Shown piece by piece: positions 42,333-51,098 of a stretch of 64,000 nucleotides of DNA. Below the pieces are notes generated by a model. That model saw only the letters and a list, made by a program, of their open reading frames with translations. It was not told the DNA's origin and did not search any database. This DNA is from CAZABP01 sp964483245 (GTDB taxonomy: Bacteria > Planctomycetota > UBA1135 > UBA2386): NCBI GenBank assembly GCA_964483245.1, contig CAZABP010000003.1, positions 124,001 to 188,000 of the forward strand, in the 5' to 3' direction. The position numbers and the translations under genes were made by a program. Positions within the stretch are counted from its first letter, which is position 1, and each line of letters opens with the position of its first letter.

Positions 42333-43267
42333 ACGAGTCGGCGCGCGCGCTGAGCCTGCGGCCGCGCACCTGGACCCGGCGGCTGCTCGGTCCGTTCCAC
42401 GTCACCGGTGGGTTCTGGTATTGCGCGCTCCACCTTGGAATGCGCGCGCCGGAGCCGCTCGTGCGCTTGCTGGTGCGATGCTGGTCGTCGTTCTTCGCGT
42501 TCGTCTCCATCGGCTATCGCCGCGCCGTCACCCGCAACCTCGACGGGATCCTCGGCCGGTGCGGGTTCTGGGAGCGGCAACGGCGGATCCTGCGCACGTT
42601 CCATGAGCAGGCGTGGGCGCTCGTCGAGCGGTTCGAGCGGATGCGCGTGCAGCCACCGCAGATGCAGATCGACTACAGCGGCGCCGACTGGGAGTCGCTC
42701 GCGACGTCCGACCGCGGGCTCGTCGTGGTGACCGCCCACCAGTCGAACTGGGAGGCCGGCATGCTCCGTTCGCTTGCCGGTGCCGGCCAGCGCATCCACG
42801 TCGTGCGCGAGGCGGAGGACTCACCGTACATCCAGGATTCGGTCGCGGCTGCGCTGCGGCGCATCGGTGGCGATCGCGTCCTCACCCATTTCGTCGGGGA
42901 AGACCCTCAGCTCGGCGTCCAGCTGCTCCGCGCGCTGCGGCACGGCGATCTCGTCATGCTCGCCGGCGATCGTCCGCGCGCCGGCTCCCGCACGCAGCGC
43001 GTTCTGCTCGCAGACCGTGCCTGCGAGCTGCCGGAAGGCCCGCTGGCCCTCGCGCGCGCTGCCGGGGTGCCGATCCTGCCGCTGTTCGTGTTCCGTACCG
43101 GCCGGCGCCGCTACCGCTGTGTCGCGCGCCCGCTGATCCACGTTGCCGACTCCGACGATCGCCCTGGCGACTTGCAGGGCGCCGCGCAGCGACTCGCCGT
43201 GGAGATCGAGTGGGCGATCCGCGAGGCGCCCCACCAGTGGTCGCGCTGGGAGGTCGTCTGGGTGTGA
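42329..43267 (+). CDS. lysophospholipid/lipid A-type acyltransferase (LpxL-like)
   Basis: A 312-residue protein of the LpxL/LpxM (HtrB) acyltransferase family. After a hydrophobic N-terminal segment (FWYCALHLGM, LLVRCWSSFFAFVSIGY) it carries the HX4E motif TAHQSNWEAG. It then shows LVMLAGDRPRAGSRTQRVLLADRACELPEGPLALARAAGVPILPLFVFR, the substrate-binding region of the family. Members transfer an acyl chain from acyl-ACP to lipid A precursors or other lipids at the inner membrane. The GTG start overlaps the stop of the selenoprotein gene by 4 bases. No lipid A genes are nearby, so the acceptor lipid is unknown. Confidence 0.85.
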   Translation: MNESARALSLRPRTWTRRLLGPFHVTGGFWYCALHLGMRAPEPLVRLLVRCWSSFFAFVSIGYRRAVTRNLDGILGRCGFWERQRRILRTFHEQAWALVERFERMRVQPPQMQIDYSGADWESLATSDRGLVVVTAHQSNWEAGMLRSLAGAGQRIHVVREAEDSPYIQDSVAAALRRIGGDRVLTHFVGEDPQLGVQLLRALRHGDLVMLAGDRPRAGSRTQRVLLADRACELPEGPLALARAAGVPILPLFVFRTGRRRYRCVARPLIHVADSDDRPGDLQGAAQRLAVEIEWAIREAPHQWSRWEVVWV

Positions 43268-43272
43268 CCGTG

Positions 43273-43436
43273 TAGAAGTCGTTTCACGAAGCCTCCGCGG
43301 CTGCGGCCGGCCCCCGCACCCGAGGACGGCGTCGCGAGATCTGCGGCGAATCCACGGATTCGCCTACGATCTCGCTCCTTGCCCTCGGCCGCGCTGGCTC
43401 GGCCTCGCCTGCGAAGCATTTGTGAAACGACTTCTA
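43273..43436. mobile_element. MITE-like palindromic element with terminal inverted repeats and TA ends
   Basis: A 164-base element that begins TAGAAGTCGTTTCAC and ends with its reverse complement GTGAAACGACTTCTA. In the exact centre (43334-43375) is a two-step perfect hairpin: GCGAGATC and GATCTCGC flanking GGCGAATC, a CACG loop and GATTCGCC. The midpoint of the termini and of the central hairpin coincide. The arms between are imperfectly complementary, so the whole element is one long hairpin. The TA at each end fits the TA target duplication of IS630/Tc1-type transposons, with GAAGTCGTTTCAC as terminal repeat. No coding capacity is seen, so it would be non-autonomous. It lies in the 181-base gap between the acyltransferase and haloperoxidase genes and ends one base before a possible GTG start. 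Confidence 0.8.
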
Positions 43437-43448
43437 GTGTCTCGCATC

Positions 43449-45044
43449 GTGGAACCGGCTCGACAAGCCACGGCTCGGGCCAGGCGACACGCACCGTGCC
43501 GCCTGCTCCTCGCTTCGTTCGCCCTGTTGGGTGCCTGCGCCGGCGGCCCCAGGTCCTCCGACGTGGTGACGTTCGACCACCTGCCTCTGGGCCAGCTCGA
43601 GCTCGACCCGGCACGCATGCACTACGCGTATGCGACGCGCGATGGGTCGGCGGTGTATCCGGAACATCCGGGCGCGACGGCGGCCTATCGGTGGCTCGAC
43701 ATCCTGCAGGAGACGACGGCCCGCGACGTCGAGCGGGTTGGTGCGCGGCCGACGATCATCTCGCGTCAGATGGCGATCCCGATGACTGCGATGTACGACG
43801 CCTGGGCGGCGTACGACGAAAAGGCGGTAGGCACGCGGCTCGGCGCCACGCTGCGCCGGCCGCCGGCGGAACGCACGCAGACCAACCTGGAGCGGGCGAT
43901 CGCATACGCCGTGCACCGCACGCTGCTGTACGCGTTCCCGGACGAGGCTGCGTACATCCGCAGCGCCATGGTCGGCATGGGCTACGACCCGGACGACGGC
44001 AGCCGCGATCCGGCGACGCCAGCCGGCATCGGCAATCTGGTCGCCGACGCGCTGATCGAGTACCGGCGCCACGATGGCGCGAATCAGCATGGCGATGCTC
44101 CGGGCAGCGACGGGCAGCCGTACTCCGACTACACCGGCTATCGGCCGGTGAACCCGCCGGACCGGATCGTCGATCCGGACTGCTGGCAGCCGAAGACGTT
44201 CACCGCACCGGATGGCCGCGAGTGGGCGCCCGGCGGCCTGACACCGCACTGGGGCAGGGTCACGCCGTTTGCGCTCGACTCCAGCGCCCAGTTCCGTCCC
44301 GGTCCGCCGCCAAAGGTCGGCGATCCGCGCCTACGGGCCGAAGTCGACGAAGTGATCCGCTACCACGCCAGCCTGACGCCGATGCAGAAGGCGATCGTGG
44401 AGTTCATGCGGGACGGACCGCGCTCGACCGGGCAGAGCGGCCACTGGCTGCGCTTCGCGCAGGACCTGTCGCGGCGCGACCGTTACGACCTCGAGCGCGA
44501 CGTCAAGCTGTTCTTCTGTGTCGCCAACGTCTGCATGGACACGTTCATCGCCTGCTGGGAAGCGAAGTACTTCTATGACAGCTCGCGGCCGATGACGCTG
44601 GTGCGGCACTTCTATGCCGGGCAGCAGATCCCGGGCTGGCTCGGCTATGGCCGTGGGGTCGGCATGGTGCGGGCCGAGGATTGGATCAACTACTCGCCGT
44701 CGTATTTCTTGTGCCCGCCGTTTCCGGCGTATCCGTCCGGCCACAGCACGGTCAGCGGCGGCGCGTCGACGATCCTGAAGCTGTTCAGCGGTTCCGACTG
44801 GTTCGGGTTCTGTGCGCCGCGCGTGCCGGGCGCGATCACGCACGAACCGATGGACGACCCGGTGCTGCTGGAGCTGCCGACGTTCACGGCGACGGCCGAG
44901 ATGGCCGGGATCTCGCGCGTCATGGGCGGCTACCACATCCAGTCGGACAACATCGCCGCGCTCGAGCTCGGACGGACGATCGCGCAGTTCTCGTGGCCGC
45001 GGTATCAGGCGTACTTCGACGGGACCGCGGCGGTGCGGGAGTGA
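43449..45044 (+). CDS. vanadium-dependent haloperoxidase-like (PAP2 superfamily) lipoprotein
   Basis: A 531-residue protein. A basic N-terminus precedes LLLASFALLGAC, a lipoprotein signal. The vanadate/phosphate-site residues of the superfamily are complete: K373-X6-R380-P381 (KYFYDSSRP), PSGHS (429-433) and GGYHIQSDN with His496. This architecture is that of vanadium chloro- or bromoperoxidase homologues, which oxidise halides with peroxide, though phosphatases share the same site. The start is uncertain: GTG at 43449 is used, GTG at 43437 immediately follows the MITE-like element, and the longer frame from 43143 runs through that element and is rejected. The upstream region, including any promoter or ribosome site, may have been changed by the insertion. 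Confidence 0.85.
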   Translation: MEPARQATARARRHAPCRLLLASFALLGACAGGPRSSDVVTFDHLPLGQLELDPARMHYAYATRDGSAVYPEHPGATAAYRWLDILQETTARDVERVGARPTIISRQMAIPMTAMYDAWAAYDEKAVGTRLGATLRRPPAERTQTNLERAIAYAVHRTLLYAFPDEAAYIRSAMVGMGYDPDDGSRDPATPAGIGNLVADALIEYRRHDGANQHGDAPGSDGQPYSDYTGYRPVNPPDRIVDPDCWQPKTFTAPDGREWAPGGLTPHWGRVTPFALDSSAQFRPGPPPKVGDPRLRAEVDEVIRYHASLTPMQKAIVEFMRDGPRSTGQSGHWLRFAQDLSRRDRYDLERDVKLFFCVANVCMDTFIACWEAKYFYDSSRPMTLVRHFYAGQQIPGWLGYGRGVGMVRAEDWINYSPSYFLCPPFPAYPSGHSTVSGGASTILKLFSGSDWFGFCAPRVPGAITHEPMDDPVLLELPTFTATAEMAGISRVMGGYHIQSDNIAALELGRTIAQFSWPRYQAYFDGTAAVRE

Positions 45045-45051
45045 AGCGCAC

Positions 45052-46293
45052 TCAGCGCGCCGCGCGTTCGTCGATCCGGATCAGCAGCTCGTCGATCGTC
45101 GGCTGGTGGTAGTCGCCGATCCGGCGGCGCTCGCGCAGGAATGCGAGGCCCGGCCGGTCGAGCTCGAACACCGCGAGGCTGAACGCCGCACGGACGCGCA
45201 CGTCCATCGATTCGTCCGCGGCGAGCATCTTCTGCTCCAGCAGCGGGATCGCGGCCTCGTTGCCGAGCGGCCCGAGCGCGGCGGCCGTGGCGACCCGCAG
45301 CTCCGGATCGGGGCTCGCCAGCAGCGGCGCCACGAACGGGAACGCGTCGCTGATCTGCATCGCGCCGAGTGCTGCGACGGCGTTGGCGCGCGCGAGCGGA
45401 TCCTGCAGCAGCGCGAGCGTCGGGTTACGCGCGAGGTTGCGCGCGACCGGGCCGAGCTGCAGCAGGACCTCCAGCGCGTGGTTGCGCAGGAACGGTTCGC
45501 TGGCGTGCAGCGCGGTCACGAGGTGCGGCACGGCGAGCCGGCCCAGGCGCGCCAGGATGAAACGCGAGTCGTCGACCGGGCGGAGCTGGAAGCCTTCGAG
45601 CAGCACGAGCCGCTCGGCGATCCGCGCGTCGAGCTCTGCGAGGTCCTGCGGCAGCGGCTCGGTCTGCGTCTGCGGCGCGCCGTCGCTGCGCCAGCGGCGG
45701 AGCAGTTGGCGCAGTTCCTCCAGCAGCCGATCCCAGCTCGGGGACTCGGATGGATCGAGCACGTGTGCGCGCTGCAGGATCGCGATCGCGCGCTGGCCGG
45801 CGATCTCGGCGTGCGTGCCGCCCTGGATCAGCTCGATCAGCTTGTCGAGGCCGGCGCGGTTGCCGAGCATGTCGAGCGCGTCGGCGACCCAGGCCAGCGG
45901 CTCCGGCTCCAGCTCGTACTTCAGGCGCTTGACCAACACCGGCAGCGCGGCCCATTGCCCGAGCTTGCCGAGCTCGAACGCGGCGAAGTTGCGCACGCTC
46001 GGTTCTGCGTGCTCGAGTGCCTGCTCGAGTGCCCAACGTGCGTGTGGTGACTCGAGCAGGTTCTCGCGTGCGCTGGCCGCGAGCCGCTCGTCGGCGAGCC
46101 CGGGCACGAACGCCGTTTCGACCAGGTCGCGCAGCTGGCGCTGCTCGGCGTCGGCGGGCGGCGCCGGCACCGCCGCCGCCGCGCGCTGCAGCTCCGGCAG
46201 CTTCGGCGACAGTTCGAGCGGTGGCAGTTTCGGCTCGTCGTCGGCACACGCGCTGACGAGGGCCACCGCCAGCAGCCAGCCTGGGATCCTCAC
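45052..46293 (-). CDS. HEAT-repeat lipoprotein, last gene of the iron-transporter operon
   Basis: A 413-residue protein with a lipoprotein signal (MRIPGWLLAVALVSAC) and then helical HEAT-type repeats: SVRNFAAFELGKLGQWAALPVLVKRL, AWVADALDMLGNRAGLDKLIELI, RANAVAALGAMQISDAFPFVAPLL, and DPELRVATAAALGPLGNEAAIPLLEQ. Probably a protein-interaction scaffold on the outer face of the inner membrane or under the outer membrane. The GTG start overlaps the stop of the multihaem cytochrome by 4 bases (GTGA), so both are translationally coupled. Function is otherwise unknown. Confidence 0.8.
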   Translation of the reverse strand: MRIPGWLLAVALVSACADDEPKLPPLELSPKLPELQRAAAAVPAPPADAEQRQLRDLVETAFVPGLADERLAASARENLLESPHARWALEQALEHAEPSVRNFAAFELGKLGQWAALPVLVKRLKYELEPEPLAWVADALDMLGNRAGLDKLIELIQGGTHAEIAGQRAIAILQRAHVLDPSESPSWDRLLEELRQLLRRWRSDGAPQTQTEPLPQDLAELDARIAERLVLLEGFQLRPVDDSRFILARLGRLAVPHLVTALHASEPFLRNHALEVLLQLGPVARNLARNPTLALLQDPLARANAVAALGAMQISDAFPFVAPLLASPDPELRVATAAALGPLGNEAAIPLLEQKMLAADESMDVRVRAAFSLAVFELDRPGLAFLRERRRIGDYHQPTIDELLIRIDERAAR

Positions 46294-47255
46294 TGCAGGT
46301 TCACCTCACGTTCCTCGAGCAGCATGCTGCGCGGGTCGTCGTCGCCGACGAACGGCGTGCGCCGGTACCACAGGCGCACCCGCGCGCGCTCGGCACCCTC
46401 GGGGATCGGCACGCGGACCGTCTTGGTCTCCCCGGCCGGCAGCTGTGTGTTCTCGCCCGGCTCGTCGCGGTACGGCTGCCGCGCGCGCCAGACGCGCGTC
46501 CATTCGGCGGCGTCGTCGAAGCGGACTTCGATGTCGACGGCACGGTGCCGCTCCTCGGTCGGAAAGTTGTGGCCGGCGCCGTGGTTCTGCAGCGACACGA
46601 CGAGCTCGCCGTTCTCGCGTACGACCGTCAGCTTGCCGGCGCTGCGCAGGACGTCGAGGTCACGCGTCGCCGGGTACCTGTGTGCGCGTCCGCGCCCGCC
46701 GTGCGCGCGCTTCACCTCCGGCATGTGGCATTCGTTGCAGGTCTTGCCGCCGACTGCGAACGAGCTCGCGCGGAACTGGTCGGTCGTCTGGTGTTGGTTG
46801 TGGCAGCTGGCGCAGAGGTCGACCGAGATCAGGTCGATGCTGTCGACCGGCGCGCAGCCGACGTCCGGGCGCGCATGCCGCGCCAGGATCTCCCCGTTCG
46901 CCCCGAGGTGGCAGGTCAGGCAGCTGACCCCCTCATCCGGCTGCGTCATCCGATACAGCGTCCGCTGGCCGTAGCCGGTCACCGAGATCGGCCGCGGGAG
47001 ATGGCACGCGCGGCACTCCATGTTGCGGAAGTCGTCGCTGAGCGCGCGCACCTCCGGGTTCAGGAATGAGATCTGGTGCTGCGAGCCGTACCACTCGTTC
47101 CAGATCTCTTGGTGGCAGTCACGGCACTGCGTCGCGCTGACCCACTGCTGCACCACCGGGCGTTCGGCCGGGCCGGAGCCGAGCACGAACAGCAGCAGCC
47201 CACCGATCCCACCGAGGAACACGAGGGTGGCGGCGATCCGCGCGCGCAGCGTCAT
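46290..47255 (-). CDS. pentahaem c-type cytochrome, membrane-anchored
   Basis: A 321-residue protein with one N-terminal hydrophobic helix (IAATLVFLGGIGGLLLFVLG) and no obvious cleavage site, so it is probably anchored. Five haem-binding sites are visible: CRDCH (44-48), CRACH (81-85), CLTCH (112-116), CASCH (148-152) and CNECH (173-177). The pattern WVSATQCRDCHQEIWNEWYGSQH is characteristic of the cytochrome c554 / multihaem family. The C-terminal 120 residues are beta-rich. It would handle electrons at the outer face of the membrane. The ATG overlaps the ABC ATPase stop (ATGA) and has GGAGG about 6 bases upstream. The operon context with ferric transport suggests iron reduction or respiration, but this is inference. 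Confidence 0.9.
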   Translation of the reverse strand: MTLRARIAATLVFLGGIGGLLLFVLGSGPAERPVVQQWVSATQCRDCHQEIWNEWYGSQHQISFLNPEVRALSDDFRNMECRACHLPRPISVTGYGQRTLYRMTQPDEGVSCLTCHLGANGEILARHARPDVGCAPVDSIDLISVDLCASCHNQHQTTDQFRASSFAVGGKTCNECHMPEVKRAHGGRGRAHRYPATRDLDVLRSAGKLTVVRENGELVVSLQNHGAGHNFPTEERHRAVDIEVRFDDAAEWTRVWRARQPYRDEPGENTQLPAGETKTVRVPIPEGAERARVRLWYRRTPFVGDDDPRSMLLEEREVNLQ

Positions 47256-48262
47256 TGCATGCCTCCTTTGGCTCCGCGCGGCAACAGGCGCGGTGCCCGC
47301 CGCAGCGCCAGCGCGACCTCGCTGCCGGGCGCATGGTCTTGTTCGACCGGGACCCGCAGCGTCTGGCCCTCGACCTCGACGGCGAGCAGCCGGGTGCCGT
47401 GATCCGCCAGCATGCCGAGCACGCGCCCGCGCGCCGGGCCGGCAGCGACGTGGACGTCCCCAGGCAGCAGCACGAGCATCCGCTCGCCGTCGCCGCCAGC
47501 GACTTCGCCGAATGCGGTCGCGAACCTGCCGCCGCCGAGCGGGCGTGCGGGGAGACAGGCGGCGCGCGCCAGGAACGCCGCCGTGAACGCGGTCGCCGGC
47601 TCGCGCAGCAGGTGATCGGCACTGCCGCGCTCGACCAGCTGCCCGCCTTCGAGCACGAGCAGATCGTCGGCGAGCGAGAGTGCTTCATCCCGGTCGTGCG
47701 TCACCAACACGAGCGTGAGCCGGAGCTCGGCGGCGATCCGGCGGATCAACAACACCAGCTCGTCGCGCAGGTGGACGTCGACCGAGCGCAGGGGTTCGTC
47801 GAGCAGCAGCAACCGCGGCTTGCCGGCCAGCGCGCGCGCCAACGCGAGGCGTTGGCCTTCACCGCCCGAGAGCTGCGCCGGCCGCCGCTCACCCTTGCCG
47901 GCGAGCCCGACCTGCGCGAGCAGCGCGTCGGCGCCGCTGTTGCCGAGGGCCGGGTCCACGAACGTCAGGTGTTGGCGCGCATCCAGATGCGGCCACAGGG
48001 CACCGTCCTGGAACACGAACCCGATCCCGCGCCGCTCCGGCGGCACCAGCACGCGGCCGTTCGTCACCAGCTCGGAGCCGAGATGGACGCGCCCGCGGTC
48101 GGCCGGGTCGAGGCCGGCCAGTACGCGCAGCAGCGTCGATTTGCCGGCTCCCGACGGTCCGATCACGGCCGCACGCGTCCCCGGTTCGATCCGGAACGTC
48201 AGTGGGCCGAGCGTGAACGTGCCGAGATTCCGGCACAGGGCTTCGACTCCGATGGCGCTCAC
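47252..48262 (-). CDS. ABC transporter ATP-binding protein, ferric iron/spermidine type
   Basis: A 336-residue ATPase. Walker A is GPSGAGKST (35-43), followed by a Q-loop FVFQDGALWPH, the signature LSGGEGQRLALARAL, Walker B RLLLLDEPL with D-loop SVD, and the H-loop VTHDRDEA. The C-terminal 100 residues form the beta-rich regulatory domain typical of the FbpC/PotA/CysA group. It should couple ATP hydrolysis to import by the permease encoded next to it. The GTG start overlaps the permease stop by 4 bases, and its own stop overlaps the cytochrome start. Confidence 0.93.
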   Translation of the reverse strand: MSAIGVEALCRNLGTFTLGPLTFRIEPGTRAAVIGPSGAGKSTLLRVLAGLDPADRGRVHLGSELVTNGRVLVPPERRGIGFVFQDGALWPHLDARQHLTFVDPALGNSGADALLAQVGLAGKGERRPAQLSGGEGQRLALARALAGKPRLLLLDEPLRSVDVHLRDELVLLIRRIAAELRLTLVLVTHDRDEALSLADDLLVLEGGQLVERGSADHLLREPATAFTAAFLARAACLPARPLGGGRFATAFGEVAGGDGERMLVLLPGDVHVAAGPARGRVLGMLADHGTRLLAVEVEGQTLRVPVEQDHAPGSEVALALRRAPRLLPRGAKGGMQ

Positions 48263-49857
48263 GACAGCGACCTCAAGCGACGGCCAGTCAACAACACGGT
48301 CAGGGCTGGCGCCAGCACCGCGATCGACAACAGCAGCAACGCCATCGCGCCGCCGCGGTCCTCACCGCCGAAGTGCACGATGTTCGACAGGCTGCGCACG
48401 ACCGTGCCGTTGCCGGACGGCAGCACGACCGCGACGTCCAGCTCGCGCAGGCCGAGGATGAACACCAGGCACGCTGCCGACCAGGCCGCCGGCAGCAGCA
48501 ACGGGAACTGCACGCGCCAGAACGCGGCAGTGCGCCCGCGCCCGCTGAGCCGCGCTGCTTCGCCGAGCTCGCGCGGGATCCGGCGCGCGGCCGCCGCGAG
48601 CGTCAGCACGCCGAACGGCAGGAAGCGCGCGGCGTACGCCGCGACGACGATGCCGGGCGTGTCATAGAAGTCGTAGATCCCCGCGACGAAGTCCGTGTTG
48701 AACGTGTGCACGAATCCGATCGCGAGCAGGATCGCCGGCACGGCGACCGGGATCGCCGACAGCGGCTCGAGCCACCGGTTGCCGCGCGCGGCGCGTTGCG
48801 CGATCGGCAGCGCGACCAGGATCACGACGACCATCGCGGCGGCCGCGATGGCGGTCGTGTAGGCGAGATTCCCGCCCGACTCCGTCAGCGCGAGCCGCAG
48901 GTTCTCGCGCAACGTCGCGAATGAGATCGGCCGGTCGACGAACGTCGAGCCCATGCCCCAGCGCGCCATCACGACCACCGGCACGCCGACGCCGGCGCCG
49001 AGGTAGACCAACGGCAGCAGCAGTGCCGGCCAGCGCCAGACTCCGAGCGGGCGGCACGGCAGCGGGCGGAGATCGCCGCGCAGCGTCGTGCGCGCGCGCA
49101 GCCGCAGCGCCGCCCACAGCGCGATCCCGACGATCGCGATCAGCGGCAGCGCGGCGACGATCGGCGCGGCGAGGTCGCCGTGTTCGATCCCGGTCGCGCG
49201 GCGCGTCCAGCGCCCGAACACGCCCTCGGCATACGTGTGCCAGGTCTTGCCCTTGACGGTCAGGAACTCCGGCACGCCGTGCTCGGAGATCACGAACACG
49301 AACGCCAGCAGCGCCCCGGCTGCGATCTCGGCGCCGATCAGCACGAGCAGCAACCGTTCGGCGCGCCCGCGGCCGCGGGCGAGCAGTGCCGCCTCGTACA
49401 TCCGGCCGTCGATCGAGCGCATGCCGCGCGCGGTCAACACCGCGACGAACGGCGCATACGAGACGCCGAGCAGGAACGCGCAGGACCAGAACCCCGCCAT
49501 GTCGCCGAGGTCGGCGAACCCCATCGCCACCAGGATCGGCGGGATCACGAGCGGGGCGACGCCGAGCGGGCCGAGCACGCGCCGGCCCGGCAGGTCGGTC
49601 GCTTCGGTCAACCAGGCGTGGCCGAAGCCGAACCCGACCGCGATCGCGGTTGCGACCGCGCCCAGCTCGAGCGAGCGCAGCAGCTGGCGGCGGTCGACGT
49701 CGTTCGCCAGCAACTCGCGCCACGGCGCGAGCGAGAATCCGTCCGGTCCGAAGATCGTCTGCGCGAGCATGCTGCCGAGCGGCAGCAGCACGAACAGCAC
49801 ACCGAACAGCGCCGCCAGCAGCAGGGGCAGTCGTGCGAGCAGGCGGTCGCCGTTCAC
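48259..49857 (-). CDS. ABC transporter permease, fused two-domain ferric iron type
   Basis: A 532-residue membrane protein with about 12 hydrophobic helices. It consists of two consecutive permease domains, each with an EAA-type cytoplasmic loop (YEAALLARGRGRAERLLLVLI in the first half, LGEAARLSGRGRTAAFWRVQFPLLLPA in the second). This fused architecture is that of FbpB-like ferric permeases. The order of the cluster (binding protein, permease, ATPase) is the usual one. It lies 5 bases downstream of the binding-protein stop and overlaps the ATPase start by 4 bases. Confidence 0.92.
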   Translation of the reverse strand: MNGDRLLARLPLLLAALFGVLFVLLPLGSMLAQTIFGPDGFSLAPWRELLANDVDRRQLLRSLELGAVATAIAVGFGFGHAWLTEATDLPGRRVLGPLGVAPLVIPPILVAMGFADLGDMAGFWSCAFLLGVSYAPFVAVLTARGMRSIDGRMYEAALLARGRGRAERLLLVLIGAEIAAGALLAFVFVISEHGVPEFLTVKGKTWHTYAEGVFGRWTRRATGIEHGDLAAPIVAALPLIAIVGIALWAALRLRARTTLRGDLRPLPCRPLGVWRWPALLLPLVYLGAGVGVPVVVMARWGMGSTFVDRPISFATLRENLRLALTESGGNLAYTTAIAAAAMVVVILVALPIAQRAARGNRWLEPLSAIPVAVPAILLAIGFVHTFNTDFVAGIYDFYDTPGIVVAAYAARFLPFGVLTLAAAARRIPRELGEAARLSGRGRTAAFWRVQFPLLLPAAWSAACLVFILGLRELDVAVVLPSGNGTVVRSLSNIVHFGGEDRGGAMALLLLSIAVLAPALTVLLTGRRLRSLS

Positions 49858-49862
49858 TCAGG

Positions 49863-50870
49863 TCACCCGCCGAAGCGCTTGCTGAAGTCCGCCAGGCAGC
49901 GCTCGAGGTCGGCGCCGACGACGTTCGCATCCCAGCTCATCTCGCGGAACGAGCCGATCGGCAGGATCGACTTCTCCGGCGGGCCCTGCACGCTGGTGCG
50001 CACCGGGATCTGTGCCGACCGCGACGCCGCGAGCATCGCTTCGGTCTGCTCGCTGAGGATCCAGTCGACGACCTTCTTCGCGGCGTCGGGGTGCGGCGCG
50101 TTTGCGACGATCGCAACGGAGTTCGGGATCAACATCGTCCCGAGCTGCCCGTCCCCCTGGTCGGGGAACACGCAGGCGACCGGGTTCCCTTTCTGCAGCG
50201 CGACATGGAAGTCGTCGGTGTCGGTCAGCGCGAACGCGATCTTGCCGGCCGCCGTCTCGCGCATCGTCGCGCCGTTGCTCTGCAGGAACACGACTTCGTT
50301 GTCGAACAGACCTTGCAGCCACTCGCTGAACTTCTCTTCACCCATGACGTTGCGCAGCGCCGTGAAGTGGGTCAGCGTCGTGCCGGTCAACGGCCGCGCG
50401 ATCGCGCAGCGGCCCCGCCACTTCGGATCGCGGAAGTCCTGGATCGACTTCGGCCATTCGGCGCGGTCCGGCAGCAGTTGCGTGTTGACGATCAGGACCC
50501 GCGCGCGCGCGCCGAACCCGGTCCAGCGATGCTGCGGATCCCGGAAGCGCGGCGGAATGGAGGCGGCGGCCGGCGAGTCGTACGGCGCCAGCAGACCCTT
50601 GCGCGCCAGGCTCGCGCTGTGCGCGATCTCGTTGTTCCAGAACACGTCGCAGCGCGGGCGGCTGGCCTCTTCGGCGATCGCGCTGACGAGGCCGACGGTC
50701 TTCTGCGCTTCGGTGTCGTAGCGCGCCTTGACCGACAGGCCGAGCGCCTCCTCCATCTTGCCGACCATGAGCTTGGCATGCTCCTCGTCGTGGGCGACGT
50801 AGAGCGACACGTCGGCGCTGGAGCCGCAGCCGGCGAGGAACAGGGAGACGGCGAGGAAGCAACGTTGCAT
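49863..50870 (-). CDS. ABC transporter substrate-binding lipoprotein, ferric iron type
   Basis: A 335-residue protein with a lipoprotein signal (MQRCFLAVSLFLAGC). The mature part resembles the FbpA/FutA class of periplasmic binding proteins: DVSLYVAHDEEHAKLMVGKME at the N-terminus, CDVFWNNEIAHSASLARKGLLAPYDSP, and ALRNVMGEEKFSEWLQGL. The usual pair of adjacent C-terminal iron-binding tyrosines is not obvious, so iron specificity is inferred from the fold and the fused permease. It is the first gene of the five-gene minus-strand operon ending at 45052. The 228-base region upstream is shared divergently with ileS. Confidence 0.85.
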   Translation of the reverse strand: MQRCFLAVSLFLAGCGSSADVSLYVAHDEEHAKLMVGKMEEALGLSVKARYDTEAQKTVGLVSAIAEEASRPRCDVFWNNEIAHSASLARKGLLAPYDSPAAASIPPRFRDPQHRWTGFGARARVLIVNTQLLPDRAEWPKSIQDFRDPKWRGRCAIARPLTGTTLTHFTALRNVMGEEKFSEWLQGLFDNEVVFLQSNGATMRETAAGKIAFALTDTDDFHVALQKGNPVACVFPDQGDGQLGTMLIPNSVAIVANAPHPDAAKKVVDWILSEQTEAMLAASRSAQIPVRTSVQGPPEKSILPIGSFREMSWDANVVGADLERCLADFSKRFGG

Positions 50871-51058
50871 CGGGTTCGGTGGAGGGTGGTGCCGGGACGT
50901 GCGGCGAAGACCGGACTATAGGTCGCGGCTCCCTGCGGGCCGCCGGCAACCGCGCGCGGCGGACGCGAGCGGCGTGCCACGGGTGCTGGTGACGTTGGAT
51001 GTGGGTCGTCCGCGCCTGGCGTTACCGCAGCGAAACGACAACGGGCCCGTTTCCGCGC

Positions 51059-51087
51059 TTGCTCGAGTCACCGCGAGCGCGTTTAGA
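51059..51087 (+). promoter_or_regulatory. weak candidate promoter for ileS
   Basis: TTGCTC (51059-51064), 17 bases, then TTTAGA (51082-51087). The -10 box ends 11 bases before the ileS ATG, so a transcript would have a very short leader. Both boxes are only half-matches to the sigma-70 consensus. This is a pattern suggestion. Confidence 0.25.
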
Positions 51088-51098
51088 GTGCAGCCTGG

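Noticed and set aside
43143..43448. N-terminal extension of the haloperoxidase frame
   Set aside because: It reads through the acyltransferase gene's end and the MITE-like element; the lipoprotein signal begins at 43449, so the extension is chance openness.
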